Assembly: GCA_009363875.1 (NCBI GenBank)
Contig: CM018695.1
Span: 44,431,150 to 44,495,149 of the forward strand
Source of the DNA: Mikania micrantha
Taxonomy: Eukaryota > Streptophyta > Magnoliopsida > Asterales > Asteraceae
Reading direction: 5' to 3'
DNA length: 64,000 nucleotides
This document shows, piece by piece, positions 1 to 11,555 of the stretch. The notes under the pieces are model-generated. The model did no database searches. It saw only the letters and a list, made by a program, of their open reading frames with translations, and had not been told where the DNA came from. Made by a program: the position numbers and the translations under genes. Within the stretch, counting starts at the first letter, position 1. The number at the start of each line of letters is the position of its first letter.

Positions 1-2240
1 AGTTATTACCCTTTTCTTCCATATCTGTTTGACTTTTGAGGTTGTCGGAAGAGTTCTTTTGACAGTCATCGGAAGCATTTTTTGTCTTCTCTTCTGATGA
101 CTTGGTTTTTGCTGACCAGTTGGGCTTTACTTCCGACGTTCTTCTTCTTCCGAAGGGAAAAGATCTCTTTGTTTTGTAGGAAGCCTTCTTTTCATGTGCT
201 TCCGATGTTCTTTTTCTTTCGGAAGCCTTTATTTTCTGATCTTCCGAAACATTCTTTTCGGAAGTCTTCTTACTCCGATTATTAGAAGTGCTTGCTTCCG
301 ATACTTTCTTTCCGAAACCCTTCTTGGCTTGTTTCTTCCGACTATCAGAAGTACTTGCTTCCGATATTTTCTTTCTTGAGTTTTTTCCTGGTTCTTCCGA
401 AGAAACATATGACTTTCTCCAACTCTCCTTTCTTCCTTTTCCTTGTTTCTTAGAAACCATTCTGCTTCTTGGATTATAGAAGCAGTCAGCAGCAAAGTGA
501 TTTTTATCACCACACATCAAACGTACATTCTGATTGTTGAAGGAAATTGAGCTTTGAATCTCAGCAATTGATGATTTGGATGTTTCAGCAGACTTGTTGG
601 CTGGAAGATTTGCTTGTTTCCCTGAAAAACTGGCTTTTCTTTCCTTTGATCTACCCCTTTTGGATTTATCAGATGGACAAGTAACATAGTCATATGAGGA
701 GGTATTCCCAGTTTGAATGTTCTTAGCTTTGACAAAAACTGATGAATGTTTCTTAGTTTTCTTAGTTCTTTTCTTAGTTTTCAAAGCTGATTTTTCTGTT
801 TCTGGTTTAATGGGAGTATCGTCCTCATCTGAGCATGTTGAGTTACTTGGGTTTAGATCAGAGAGATTATCAGTTTGGACCACCTTGTGTATATCCAGTT
901 CTTCATCATACACAAGATCAACTACTAGTTTACACATGATCTCCATTATAGGAGTATAGGCAGATGGAGGCTCTACTCTGTTATAACCCAGACAAGCCAT
1001 CTTCTTATTTACCAGTTCAGTTGTGCTGCTCATTCGGAAAAGTTTTTCATACTTTTCACCTTGGCTTAAAAATTTGTCTCTATAAGATTCAATCAATACA
1101 AGTTTAGTCTTGGCAGTGGTTAGTCTTTCCAAAAGATTGTTTATTTGACACTATTTGTTAGTGTCTTCATGTTTTAAGCTAGAAATGGTCTTTTCCATTT
1201 CTTCAATCTTTTCTTTGTAATTTCTTTCACATTCAAAAAAATTTGCCTTGACTACTTGTAATGACTCAAGTTCATTACAGAGTTGAGAATTTATTCTTTT
1301 GAAAACATTTAACTTCTCTAAGCATTCAGGTGTGCACATATCATCAGTTACCTTGAATGAGGAAGTTGAGTCATTTGCCATTAATGCACTGTTGGAAATG
1401 GAAGCATCCTCTGCTTGGAAACTCCAGTCAGCAAAGTCTTGTTCTGCGATATTTTCATTGTTTGATGAAGTTGATGGTCGTTGAGATGGTTGTCCAGAGG
1501 TTGATGGCTGAGTTCTTGTGGACTTGCACTCTCTGGCAAAATGTCCTAGTTGTTGACAGTTGAAGCATTTAAGCTTAGACTTGTCAAGCCCGAATCCAGT
1601 CTTCATATTATGCTTTTTGAACTGTCTGCCAGTTCTTTGGTAGAACTTCTTTGCTCTATAGGAGATCATGGCCATCTGATAATTGATGTCCACTTCCTCA
1701 AGATCATCTGCAGGAATGCCATCTAAATCTTCCTGGCACAAGTGAAAATAATTGGTTTCCTCAGCCATGAATGCTCCTTGTCCAGATGTTATAAGTGGAG
1801 TTGGGTTAGAAAAAGGGTTTGTGTGTGGGGTTGATGGAGTTGGTGTTGGTGTTGACATCTTTGACATCTTCAGATCCTTCACACGTCTGCTGTAGAGAGT
1901 TCCACAGCTCTTGAGCAGATTTTCATTTTTTGAATGCATGTATGATTGAGTTAGGGATGGCCATCTGGATGAGCCACAAAGCCTTCGAATCCACTTCCAT
2001 TCTATTGTACTCTTCATCAGAATAGAGAGCTGGATCCTTTGGCACAGGAGCTCCACTAGCACCAGCACCAGGAACAGTTGGAATGAAAGGCCCTTCAAGA
2101 ACTGACTTCCAGAGTTTGAAGTCCTGGTTCCTGATGAATCCCTCCATCCTGACTTTCCAAGTGTCATAGTCTTCTAGAGTGAACATTGGTGGCTTGTTGA
2201 GAGTACCATTTTCTGTATCATGCTTGTTAAGTGCAGCCAT
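1..2240 (-). pseudogene. Ty1/copia Gag polyprotein, broken, runs off the window
   Basis: Gag of a copia-type retrotransposon, read right to left from the ATG at 2240. The N-terminal part (2240 to about 1925) carries the plant copia Gag signature FTLEDYDTWKVRMEGF. A frameshift near 1930 moves the reading frame to 2167-1151. That part has a P/T/S-rich stretch, the LDGIPADDLEEVDI block, a CCHC zinc knuckle (CFNCQQLGHFAREC, near 1560-1520) and a coiled-coil tail ending in a stop near 1151. Further frame breaks follow. A second knuckle lies near 540-500 (CGDKNHFAADC), where the first cysteine is Arg. From about 450 to 45 the frame is Ser/Glu/Lys-rich and built on TTCCGAAG repeats. Protease, integrase and RT would lie left of position 1. 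The frame breaks make it non-functional. Family assignment is firm; the clade is not assigned. Confidence 0.85.
45..410. repeat. Degenerate TTCCGAAG minisatellite inside the Gag tail
   Basis: About a dozen copies of TTCCGA/TCGGAA-type octamers on both strands at irregular 15-40 bp spacing, for example around 140-155, 215-225, 245-265 and 395-405. In the Gag frame (minus) they encode a repetitive SE(A/K)-type tail. The same palindromic octamer recurs in the LTR of this element at 2945-3160. Confidence 0.6.
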
Positions 2241-2340
2241 TTGAACAAACACACAGAATATGAGTTTTAAAGTAGTGAGATTTTAGAAGAAATAGAACTC
2301 GTAACTTAAGGATGATTAATCACTTAAGTTCAAGAGCCAC

Positions 2341-2353
2341 GGCTCTGATACCA
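2341..2353 (-). other. Primer-binding site, initiator tRNA-Met (copia)
   Basis: Minus strand reads TGGTATCAGAGCC, complementary to the 3' end of plant initiator tRNA-Met. It lies 2 nt from the LTR edge at 2356 and about 100 nt before the Gag ATG, which fixes element orientation. Confidence 0.9.
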
Positions 2354-2355
2354 CT

Positions 2356-3240
2356 TGTTGGATCGGGTTGTTTACCTCAAACAACACTTCTCAGGTATTT
2401 CTCTCCTTCAATCTAACAGATGCGGAATGTCTGTTAGGAGGATCTCATAAACACTCAATGATAAACAAATAATATTTGAATGGTAATAAGAACACAAGGA
2501 TAAATTCAAGCTCAAAGATATATTTCTCTCAAAGTTTTTACAAATGTAAGCGGACAAGCACACATACAAACTTTACAATGAGAAGTTATATAGCCAAGGC
2601 TACAACCGTATACTCTTAGGAATACAAGTTTGGTATACTAAACAATACAATAAAGTAAAGCTTATTCTAGTATGTAGAGTGTCTTAACAGGCTAAGACAC
2701 TCTATTATAATTATTACAAATATAGACATTGACTTAATAAAGGACTAGCTAAATACAAAAGGCATTTAATGTAGTTGATCTTCAAGGCTTCAGATGATCT
2801 TTTGCATTTAATGCTAAAGAAGGGAAGTAAGGTGTTGTATCTGACCATCAGTATGTTATCTTTGTCCTTACTCAGACCAGCACGTCTTGTGTCAGTCCCT
2901 TTTGTACTATAATAGTACTTCAGCTATAGTCCTTGATAGAGGATTAACCTCGGAAGTCTTTGTCTTTGTCTTTGTCTTTTGGAAGCAGAAGAGAATCTTC
3001 GGAAGCCTTTGATTATTCAGAAGTTTTATGTCTTCGGAAGCTTTGAAGCTTTGACTCTAAGTTTTGGCCTTCCGAGGTGTTTGTCTTGTGCAGCCTTCAG
3101 TAGGAGTGAGTTATCCTTCAGAAGCAAGATTGCTTCCGAAGAGGAACTCCTTCCGAAGGTTGTTTGTCGTTGTAGTCTATGATACTTGGACAAAATTGAA
3201 GTTTGGTGAGCATCAACCTTTATTAGTCTTTACAAAAACT
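2356..3240 (-). mobile_element. 5' LTR of the copia element (outer edge uncertain)
   Basis: Begins TGTTGGATCGGG on the plus strand next to the PBS. The outer edge is not resolved: copia-like character ends near 3240 and sequence of a different, gypsy-type LTR follows. Between 2945 and 3160 there are several palindromic TTCCGAAG/TTCGGAAG octamers. The partner LTR is outside the window, so no TSD can be scored. Confidence 0.6.
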
Positions 3241-4447
3241 AATAGTCTCGATGGGCTAATCACGATGGAGCTTGGCCGAACCTGTTAGTCTCGATGCCCT
3301 CCAAGACCCTGAACCCAAGTCAGATACTGATAGTATCGATGGTCTAGGGCCTGTCGAATCTAAGACTGTCGAACCTATAATATCAACAGCATGGTTTTGG
3401 GTTTCATCGATACTATATTCCATATGACCATCAATACTACTCAAGATCCTGTCGATACTAGTACTCTAAGATAATCCATGTATTCTAAGCTTGGAATTAA
3501 TTGATAATAATCAAAAACGAATTCCAGTGAGTGGTTTGAACTTGTGTGTGTCGGGTAGGAAACCATTAGGGTTTTTGAAGTGTTAACCGATTTTAACCCC
3601 ATCGATACTAAGTTCTCCTGAAAACTAAATCTTCCATAACTGTTTTAACTTATAATCCTATGTTTTACAAATAAAAGGTGATTGAAATACTTATGAATGA
3701 CCACTAAAACCATAAGAAAGATGTTAGTCTCGACAAGGGTTCGAAGGTAATTAACTTAGGGTTAAACAAATTCTAAGGCTATTGATAATAACTTAGTAAC
3801 TTTTCTAAACTAATAAACTAAGTTTAGTTTGTAATTCACATCACGATATGTACATATTGAAGGTCTATGGATTACAAAAGAACATAGACACAAAGATGAG
3901 ATCCATGGTTGTGTTACCAACACCCAACACTTAGCATTCTCATGCCATAAGGTAACAAACTTAGTTATTCAAACCGAATAATCTTAGTTGATTGTCAGAA
4001 GGAACAAGATCAAAAGATGTTAACAAAGAGTTGTTTAAGAATTTGATGAATAACCTTGATAGGTTATTTCAAGTTCTCACACATTTAAACTTAATGTTTT
4101 TCGTATTATAACTTAAATTTTATTAATAACATGTAACCCTAATTTTATAAAGATCATCATAACTTATTTTATTAAAATATTGTAAAGTAAGTTAAGGATT
4201 TTTTTCTATAAAAATAAACTTAACTTTTATACTCTAAATAAGATTTTGTGAATGATGATTTACTAGATATCATGTCTTAGATAAGCATAAACCTTATAAC
4301 GATAAGTTTAATTCTTGATTAATTAATAAATAATGGTTCAAACAGGGTATGTTAACTTAGAATGCTTAAAGGAAATCATAGTAACACACTAGTAAGATCA
4401 TCGGACACTTAGTTGCACACCGAGACCAAAACCCTATATCAATCACC

Positions 4448-4455
4448 TATAAATA
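4448..4455 (+). promoter_or_regulatory. TATA box (TATAAATA) in the isolated LTR
   Basis: TATAAATA about 110 nt upstream of the donor-like GTGAGTTC at 4565. The same layout (TATA, GAGCGCG, donor) occurs in the Tekay LTRs at 14137 and 23780. Confidence 0.5.
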
Positions 4456-4796
4456 CTTATAGTATAAAAATCATAATAAATCAAATTAGGTGTTCAAGCT
4501 ACATAGTCTACAAAGAACGAGCGCGCGTATATTTCTTGGTTGAATCACAAGTACTACAACACAGGTGAGTTCATTGCCCCTTTTCTAAACATTTTGTTTT
4601 ATAAATGCGGTGCGGAGAAGCATGCGTAAATTATTTTCTTTTGATTATATTTTACATAAATGCTTTAAACTTCTATATGTTTTGTATGTATAAATGTTAT
4701 CCTAGATTATGTCTGGGTAAATTTTATGCAGGTTTCGTAAAAAGATTATCTGCTTATATATTAAGTGGATGGTTGTTTCATTATCAAGTATACATT

Positions 4797-4999
4797 TTGA
4801 CGAATCACGTAAACATTTTCAACGAATCAATTTAACATATTCAACGAATCTATTATTCATTTTCAATGAATCAATTAAACATTTTCAACGAATCTATTGT
4901 TGATTATCAACGAATCAAGTATTCAATGTTCAACGAACCTAGCTAGTGTTCATTGATCAACGAATCAAGTACATTTTTCAACGAATCTAGCACGAATCA
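4797..4999 (+). repeat. CAACGAATC minisatellite
   Basis: About nine imperfect units with the core TTCAACGAATC, spaced roughly 20-30 bp, in an AT-rich background inside the isolated LTR. It lies within the region predicted to be intronic. Confidence 0.7.
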
Positions 5000-5390
5000 A
5001 GAAATCATTTTCAGGGGAATATCTGGAAAATATTAAACATAACATGTGCGAACGAATCTAAACGAATCTAGACGAATTAAGAAGAAAACAAAAATCCTAC
5101 ATTTCAAGAAGTCCTAGCTAGACCGTTTGATTTATAGGTCACATGTTTGAGTTTACAGAATCCCCTACCTCATTAAGAACCTTTGATTACTAAACTAATC
5201 TACTCGAGTTGACCAAGGCCCAATCATTAGGACTTAGATTTTAAATTAAATGTTTATCTATTTATTTATTTAAGCATTTTAAATAGATGTTCAACATTTG
5301 CTATGGAATCATGGTATGTGATGAGTTTAAGGAATCAAGAGGGTTTTCATGTTCGACGAATCTAATGAAACTAGTCTGATGTTGGTAGGG

Positions 5391-5765
5391 AGTGAAACAC
5401 TTAATTATCATTAACAACAATATTCTATGTGGTTCGGTATCCGGTGGGCTTGCAGTTGGTTTGCGGTAAGATTGACCCTACGTATGCCCTATATATAAGC
5501 ATACTGGACTGGATAGTATAGGTGGTTGTCAATGAGGTTAAGGTTGTCATTTCGGATGTTCAAGGTTGTCATTTTCGATGTTCAAGGTTGTCATTTTGGT
5601 GCGTTGGGTGACACGCTTAATTATCATTAATAACAATATTATATGTGGTTCGGTATGTGGTGGGCTAGCGGCTAGCTTGCGGTAAGCTTGATCCTACGTA
5701 TGCCCTATATATAAGAATATTGGACTAGATAGTATAGGTGGTTGTTATAGAGGTTAAGGTTGTCA
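5391..5765 (+). repeat. Tandem duplication of an LTR promoter segment
   Basis: Two copies (about 5391-5560 and 5606-5765) share TTAATTATCATTAA, TGTGGTTCGGTAT, a GC-rich GGTGGGCT stretch, CCTACGTATGCCC and a TATATATAAG box (5490-5499 and 5706-5715). Between them, AGGTTGTCATTT is repeated three times (5540-5600). Confidence 0.75.
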
Positions 5766-6239
5766 CCTAGTCGGGTTTGCTCAAATTCATTTTCAATAAC
5801 AAAACTATATGAATTCACCAACCAGGTGTTGACTTTGTTTTATTGCATGACTTCTCATGTGACGAACACGTTTAAGCTAGGAGTTCGTGCTATTACTAGG
5901 ATCCTAGATAGAGGACCTAGTATTTTAGATGTGCATATTTTTTAACATCAATATACGAATCATTTTGTATATCTTGTGCAAATACAAGATATCTAAAATT
6001 ATTATTCTTTTGGTTGATTTACATTGTTAAATTATGAAACATAACCGATTTAATTTAACTTTGTAATTTTATTTCATTTAGTGTTTTCTCATATTATATC
6101 ATGTGCAATGTCAACAATCAGATCACTTCGATTATCACCCGATATCGCGCCCCGACACTATTCCGCCCGACGGAAAAATCAATCCAACCCGCCGGCTCGG
6201 GGTGTGACACTTACCGTATTAAGGTGTTAATCTTAACAT

Positions 6240-7110
6240 AATAATTAAAGATATCTTGGGCTGTGGTAATGACATCATGTTCTGGATATACGGTTGGTTG
6301 GGATATGAACCTTTATCATGCAAATTTCCAGCACTATTGTCTCTTGAAGTTTTGAAGTCTTGTTCGGTTGCAGAGCGATTATGGTCTAACAGTGATTCTT
6401 CATGGAGTTTTTATTAGAAACGCCTACCTTCCACCCAAGTTGAGGTTATGGATCGAGCTGCAACAGTTAACTGCTCGCTATACGGTACACATATCTTTTC
6501 CTGCGACCGGATCAATGGGCCCAAACCTTAGATGGGACTCGATCGTTTTCGGTATCAAGCCTTAAACAAAGATTGAATTTCTATAATCAACACATCTCTG
6601 AGTTTGAATTCTTTTGGAATAAATGGGTCCTTAAAAAGGTATGCCTCCTTGCCTCGCGGGTGAGTTAGACCGCTTATCAACCCTAGTGAACTTGGTAGTT
6701 AAAAATGTGTATTTGCAATCCATCATATACTCGCTATGTGGATATTGCAATGAATCAGTTGACCATATTTTTTAGTGTAGTAGCTTTGTACAAACTGTTT
6801 GGAAATTCATATTTCAACGGTGTAAGATCCAACATAAAATTTTGGGTGCTGTGATTTGGTGCAAATCTATAAATTTATTCGACGATCAATGAAGTGGAAG
6901 AAAACAATCCATGCAGTGGTATTAGTTGCAACATGGTGTTTGTGGCAAGCAAGGAACAACAAAAATTTTAGCAACAATCCATTGTCTAAAGTTACATGGT
7001 TTTCTATGGATTCAACCTCGATCAAAGACTCTCCAAATTACTTGATATGAATGGGACTCTTTTGACCTTTATAGTTTGGGGATCTAAATGATGTTTTAAA
7101 TCATAATTCT
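6240..7110 (+). pseudogene. LINE (L1-type) ORF2 3' remnant
   Basis: Broken translation in several frames resembles the C-terminal region of plant LINE ORF2. It starts with a GCGNDIMFWIYGWLG block (FW..W type) followed by PLSCKFPALLSLE. Near 6885-6965 comes KKTIHAVVLVATWCLWQARN, matching the KK.FHAI..T.LWCLW..RN ending typical of these proteins. Stops and frameshifts are frequent and the reverse transcriptase domain is absent, its 5' side apparently cut by the LTR at 6209. No clear poly-A tail or TSD was found. A dead fragment. Confidence 0.6.
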
Positions 7111-8543
7111 ATTATTTTACATAATATGTTTTCATCATTCAAATCACATGAATATATTTGAAATTTTATAAACTCCAAATAAAACAATTAACATAATTTA
7201 TTCTTTTGTTTTTATAATATTTTAATGAATACAATTTGAATTTGATGATATTTAGATACTTAAATAAAAAAAATAACTTTATTTAGACACTTTCTAATTA
7301 ATTTAAAATTAAATTTACTTAATGAATATTATGTTATTTATTATCTATAATCATAATGTATTATCTATATATAACTAGATAATAAATATCAATAATTAAA
7401 AATGCCACTAAGTCAAACCAAAAAGTATATGATTTGTAATGATAACAAATGTTTCAAATTATTTATATTTATTAGTATTAAAATAATATAGATATAAATA
7501 TAATACATAATTATAAACGATAATTAAATTGAAAAGATATACGAGAAAAAAAAAATCTCGATTTTGTATAAGGATGACAATAGTCACAAAATTTAAACAA
7601 GAACAAATCAATCTGATGTATAAAAACAATAAAAAAAATAACATAAAATGAGCTAAAACATAAAAATGATATTAAAAACATATTACACAATTACCTTATA
7701 TATAAAAATATAATGATCAAAATGTCTTTTAGAAAGAAAAATGCCATATGTCAACTAAACAATCCTATATCATTCTATAATTGAAAACTTTGTTTTTGTT
7801 GCTAAAACCTCATACTATATATATTGTTTTATAAAATAGAACATAAACCACATTATTTTGTTAATATCTTTTTAATCACACTAAAATTAATAAATAACTT
7901 TTAAATAGTACCTGTTGATAAATATCTGTTTATCTGTATCACTCGTTCGGTCAAAACGGCCTATGGCATGGTCTAATTACGATAACACCAAATAAATTAT
8001 ATGTGAATTTTATTTCCTCAAATATTTAATTGGTAAATTCATCTGCTTAATAGAAAATTTTTTTAGCACTGCTTTCATTTCATGTAAATTTTTTTTATAA
8101 ACCATTTCTAGTTTGAGAAAATATTTATAATATATGGTAATAAATAAGTAATTAAGCATACACATGTTTTATGATGTCTTATCAACTTTATTTTGTTGTC
8201 ACTTTTTAAAATTAATTGAAATGACATATATGAATATCTGCTGTTCCTTTATTTTCATTTTTTTCTCTTATTATGTAATACATTTTTTTTATAAATTTAA
8301 TCATTGATAATTGATAATTATTATAATTTAAGTAAATAATTACTGAGTATTAATTAATACAAGATATTTTTAACTTATTTTTAACAAAAACAGTCAATTG
8401 ACTCACATGTCTTTAAAAGAAAGATCATATATCACTCACATACCAAATATCTCACCAATTAAGGAGAAACTTAATAATAAAAAAAATCCTTCGATCATGC
8501 CACAACAATTGCTAGCAAAAATAATCGAATTCAAGATATTTCG
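7110..8543. other. AT-rich intergenic stretch, no gene seen
   Basis: Very AT-rich, with stops in all frames, and no LTR, TIR or RNA gene recognised. Confidence 0.6.
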
Positions 8544-8546
8544 TAA

Positions 8547-10469
8547 GACTATGTGTTATCCATCACTCCCCCTCACTCCACGTAGGCATCACATAATCAA
8601 CTAACACCATCACCCCTTATCACTTTACATCATCTTTACATATGTTATCCATCACTTCCCCATCACTCTACATCATCACCACCTTTATTCAATATTTTAT
8701 TATTTGAATTTTATTTTTTCAATTATAAATTAAATTAAAAAACACCCAATATTATTAAAAATATTCATATTACAAAGTAAAATAAAAAAAATTACATGAT
8801 AAAAAAAAATTAAACTACATAATTAAATAAAAAAACATTAAAATAAATTTAAAAACTTTTTTTTAAAAAAAGCTACAAATTTTCTCTTCAATTTTTCCAA
8901 ACATGTTCAACCAAGTAGCCTTTAAGCATGTTATGTATCTCCCTGCTTCAAATCTCGGCTCATATTTCAACTCTTTCTTCCCGTGTAACATCTTCAACCG
9001 GAGGGTTGACCTCTTCGTAATTTTGGCAAATAGCTTTTCCTTTATCCTCCAAAATCATGTTATGCAAAATAATGCAAGCATACATAGCGTCTCGGATTTT
9101 ACTTTTGTGCCAAATAGTACATGGGTTATTTATCATATGTCATTTCTTTTAAAGTACACCGAACGTTCGTTCGACATCCTTTCTCGCCGCCTCTTGACCA
9201 TTTTTAAAATATTTTCGTTTGTCATCTTCTTCACGATGACATGTAAAGGATTTGACAAATGTAGCATATTCAGGGTAGATACCAAGGGCAAGATAATACC
9301 CATAATTGTAGTAGGTATCGTTAGCATAAAATGAAGACCCCGGCGCGACTCCGTCTAATATGTCGTCAAATATCGGGGATTGATCTAAACCATTTATATC
9401 ATTATTCTAACCATAAACACCAAAATACGCATGCCATATCTAGAGAACATTAGAGGCGACCGCTCAAGCATTATTGTATGATGGTGGTGATCGCTTCGTT
9501 GATGAGATCCTCGCCAAGCAGTTGGGCAATTTTGCCACTCCCTGTGTGTGCAATCGATGCTTCCAAGCATGCCGGGAAACCCATGGATATCATCATGCAC
9601 TCCATAGATTTGTTGAATGTCGCTCCATATTAGTTTTCTCAAATATCGCGAGCCATGTAATGCGATAACACCTTTACAAAAGTTGTAAAGACTGTCTCGT
9701 GAAATTTTATCCGACATCCGTTAATATTCGTCCCAAGAATCGATGCATGTGCCGTATGACAACTGTCGAATAGAACTTGTGTGAAACCTAATACACCAAA
9801 TGCATCTGACTTTTGTTGAAAAAATGGAAAATTTTCTTCCATATCGCTAACGATTTGAAGAAATAAATTGCGGTTTATACGAAAACGAGGTTTGAAATGG
9901 TTTTCGTCATAAGTTGGATTTTGACTAAAATAATCTTGAACGAGACGTTTGTTACCACATTTACGATCACGGTTTATTTTTTTTCTTTGTAACACTTGTG
10001 TAGAGTTTTCTTAAATATCAGCTATGACGTATGTTACTTTTGCTTGAACGCTACGTAAAAACATGAACGCTCCTTCGTCTGAATCGGATGATGACGATTT
10101 CGTAATTTCCTCTTCCTAACTCATTTTTTTTATTATAAATTGGGTAATTTTACAGACAAATACCGGTTATTTTAGAGAGAATTGTATGGAGTTAAACGTT
10201 AGTTTAAGAGCAGTGGTTTATTTATAATGGTTTAATTTATTTTTTTATTCAAATGGTTAGATTTAGATTTTTTTTTGTTTCTTCTTTCCAACGGTAACAA
10301 AGAATTTTTTTTGTTTGTTTTTTTTTCTTTTCCTTCCACTCATGGGGTGATGGGGCTCACGCCTGCCCCTCTAAACACCTCCCTCAAGCTCCTGTGTAAT
10401 GGTGGTGGGGCACGACCAGGGCGTGACCCAGGGACATCACGCCTGGGTCACGAAAGATAACACATAGCC
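8547..10469 (-). mobile_element. PIF/Harbinger DNA transposon 1
   Basis: Left terminus GACTATGTGTTATCC (8547) and right terminus, read inward, GGCTATGTGTTATC (from 10469) form an imperfect terminal inverted repeat. TAA flanks both sides (8544-8546 and 10470-10472), the TWA target duplication of this superfamily. A subterminal copy of the TIR motif (ATATGTTATCCATCAC) lies near 8638. Internally it holds a broken DDE transposase on the minus strand. The right TAA is shared with Harbinger element 2. Confidence 0.8.
8890..10118 (-). pseudogene. PIF/Harbinger transposase, broken (element 1)
   Basis: Minus-strand homology starts near 10118 with an acidic/Ser-rich N-terminus. It continues through FKPRFRINRNLFLQIVSDME (about 9930-9840) and then GFPGMLGSIDCTHREWQNCP (about 9595-9540), the first catalytic-Asp region of the DDE/HTH nuclease, and a degraded CPTAWRGSHQRSDHHH-TIMLE block. 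The C-terminal GYY...IYP.YATFVKS and RKDVERTFGVL-like region (about 9330-9150) is in other frames. At least three frameshifts and several stops are present. Family call is firm; no activity is expected. Confidence 0.8.
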
Positions 10470-10783
10470 TAAGACTGACCACCGCTGGTTGCACCGTCGG
10501 GCCAGTGGCTTCCAAGCCTTCGGCGGGGGGTAGCGGGAACACCGCCCCCATGCTCCACGACTCCCGCCCGGGAGAGTTCCACGACCCCCGCTCCCCGTTG
10601 ATTCCCCTTCACTCCTATTGGTCCTTTCAAAATTCAAGTGGCCCCCACCCCCACTTTTTGAACGGCTAGTTTTTTTTAAAAAAAAAAATCAAACTTTATA
10701 TAAACCTCTCATTCCAACCATTTTACACACTCATTTTCATTCAAACTATCTTTATTTTTATACAATTTATTTTTTTTATAAAA

Positions 10784-11555
10784 ATGTCATCATCATCTCC
10801 GATGTTTTCATCATCCTCTTCATCTTCTGATAGCGAGGGTATGGGGGTTTTTATCTCGTTGTTGTCAGCCATGGCTCAACAAAACGTGTGCAGATTCCTC
10901 GGCCTATCATTAGAAGAATTCAAATTAATCGAGAAATGGAAGCGGGGCATGATCTTTTGCATCATTATTTTGGAAGCGAACCGTTGTATAATGAGACGTA
11001 GTTCAAGAGTCGTGTCCGGATGCAACGACCTTTATTTGAACGTATCGTCAACGACCTAGAGGGTGCAGATACTTATTTTCAATTGAGATGGGATGCTCGA
11101 GGCAAGCGAAGATTTACACCTTTACAAAAGTGTACGTCGGCTATTCGACAATTGGCATACGGGAGTACGGCAGACATAATGGACGACTAATTACAGATAT
11201 CAGACAGCACTTCCGGAGAATGCCTTTATAATTTCTGTAAGAATATCCGTCGACTCTATGGTCCTAAATATTTGCGCAAACCAAATTATAATGATGTTAT
11301 GAATTTGTATGAACACCATGAAAATTATCATGGTTTTCCCGGTATGCTTGGTAGTATTGATTGTATGAACTGGGATTTAGAAAATTGTCCAGTTGCATGA
11401 AGAGGACAATTCATGAGAGGCGATCATGGATGCCCCTCGATTATTCTTGAAGCAGTTTCTTCACAGGATTTATGGATTTGGCATGCATATTTTAGTATGC
11501 CTGGTGCGAATAACGACCTAAACATTCTAAACCCGTCATCGTTACTCAATGATAT
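10784..11555 (+). pseudogene. PIF/Harbinger transposase, N-terminal part (element 2)
   Basis: Starts with a Ser-rich MSSSSPMFSSSSSSSD, followed after frame changes by FKSRVRMQRPLFERIVNDLE, FTPLQKCTSAIRQLAYG, ECLYNFCKNIRRLYG and GFPGMLGSIDCMNWDLENCP (first catalytic Asp region). GDHGCPSIILEAVSSQDLWI and PGANNDLNILNPSS then lead to the insertion point. Breaks: a frameshift near 10920, a stop at 11188-11190 and a Trp-to-stop TGA at 11398-11400. The frame continues at 35052 once the gypsy insertion and its target duplication are discounted. Confidence 0.85.

Larger units (their letters stand above)
3245..6209 (+). mobile_element. Isolated (solo or truncated) Tekay-type gypsy LTR
   Basis: No PBS, gag or pol follows. 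The 3' end (about 6140-6209) matches the LTR ends at 28812 and 35046: CGATATCGCGCCCCG, a TTCCGCCCGACGGAA hairpin and a CGGGGTGTGACA terminus. Inside are TATAAATA at 4448, a GAGCGCGCG block at 4519, a CAG|GTGAGTTCATTGCCCC splice-donor-like site at 4564/4565, a CAACGAATC minisatellite, and two copies of a TATATATAAG promoter segment. The acceptor-like block near 5828-5858 is mutated (CTCAT instead of CTCAG). The left boundary is approximate. Confidence 0.7.

Noticed and set aside
45..410. TTCCGAA repeats as heat-shock elements
   Set aside because: Heat-shock elements need GAA and TTC blocks two bases apart in alternation; here TTC and GAA are separated by one base and spacing is irregular.
2356..3392. 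Copia LTR extending to CAACA near 3392
   Set aside because: A TATCAACA end would mirror TGTTGGAT, but 3245-3392 has the same TCGATACT-type sequence as the gypsy LTR beyond it, so I ended the copia LTR near 3240.
8903..9334. 143-codon plus-strand open frame
   Set aside because: Antisense shadow of the broken Harbinger transposase; no domain of its own.
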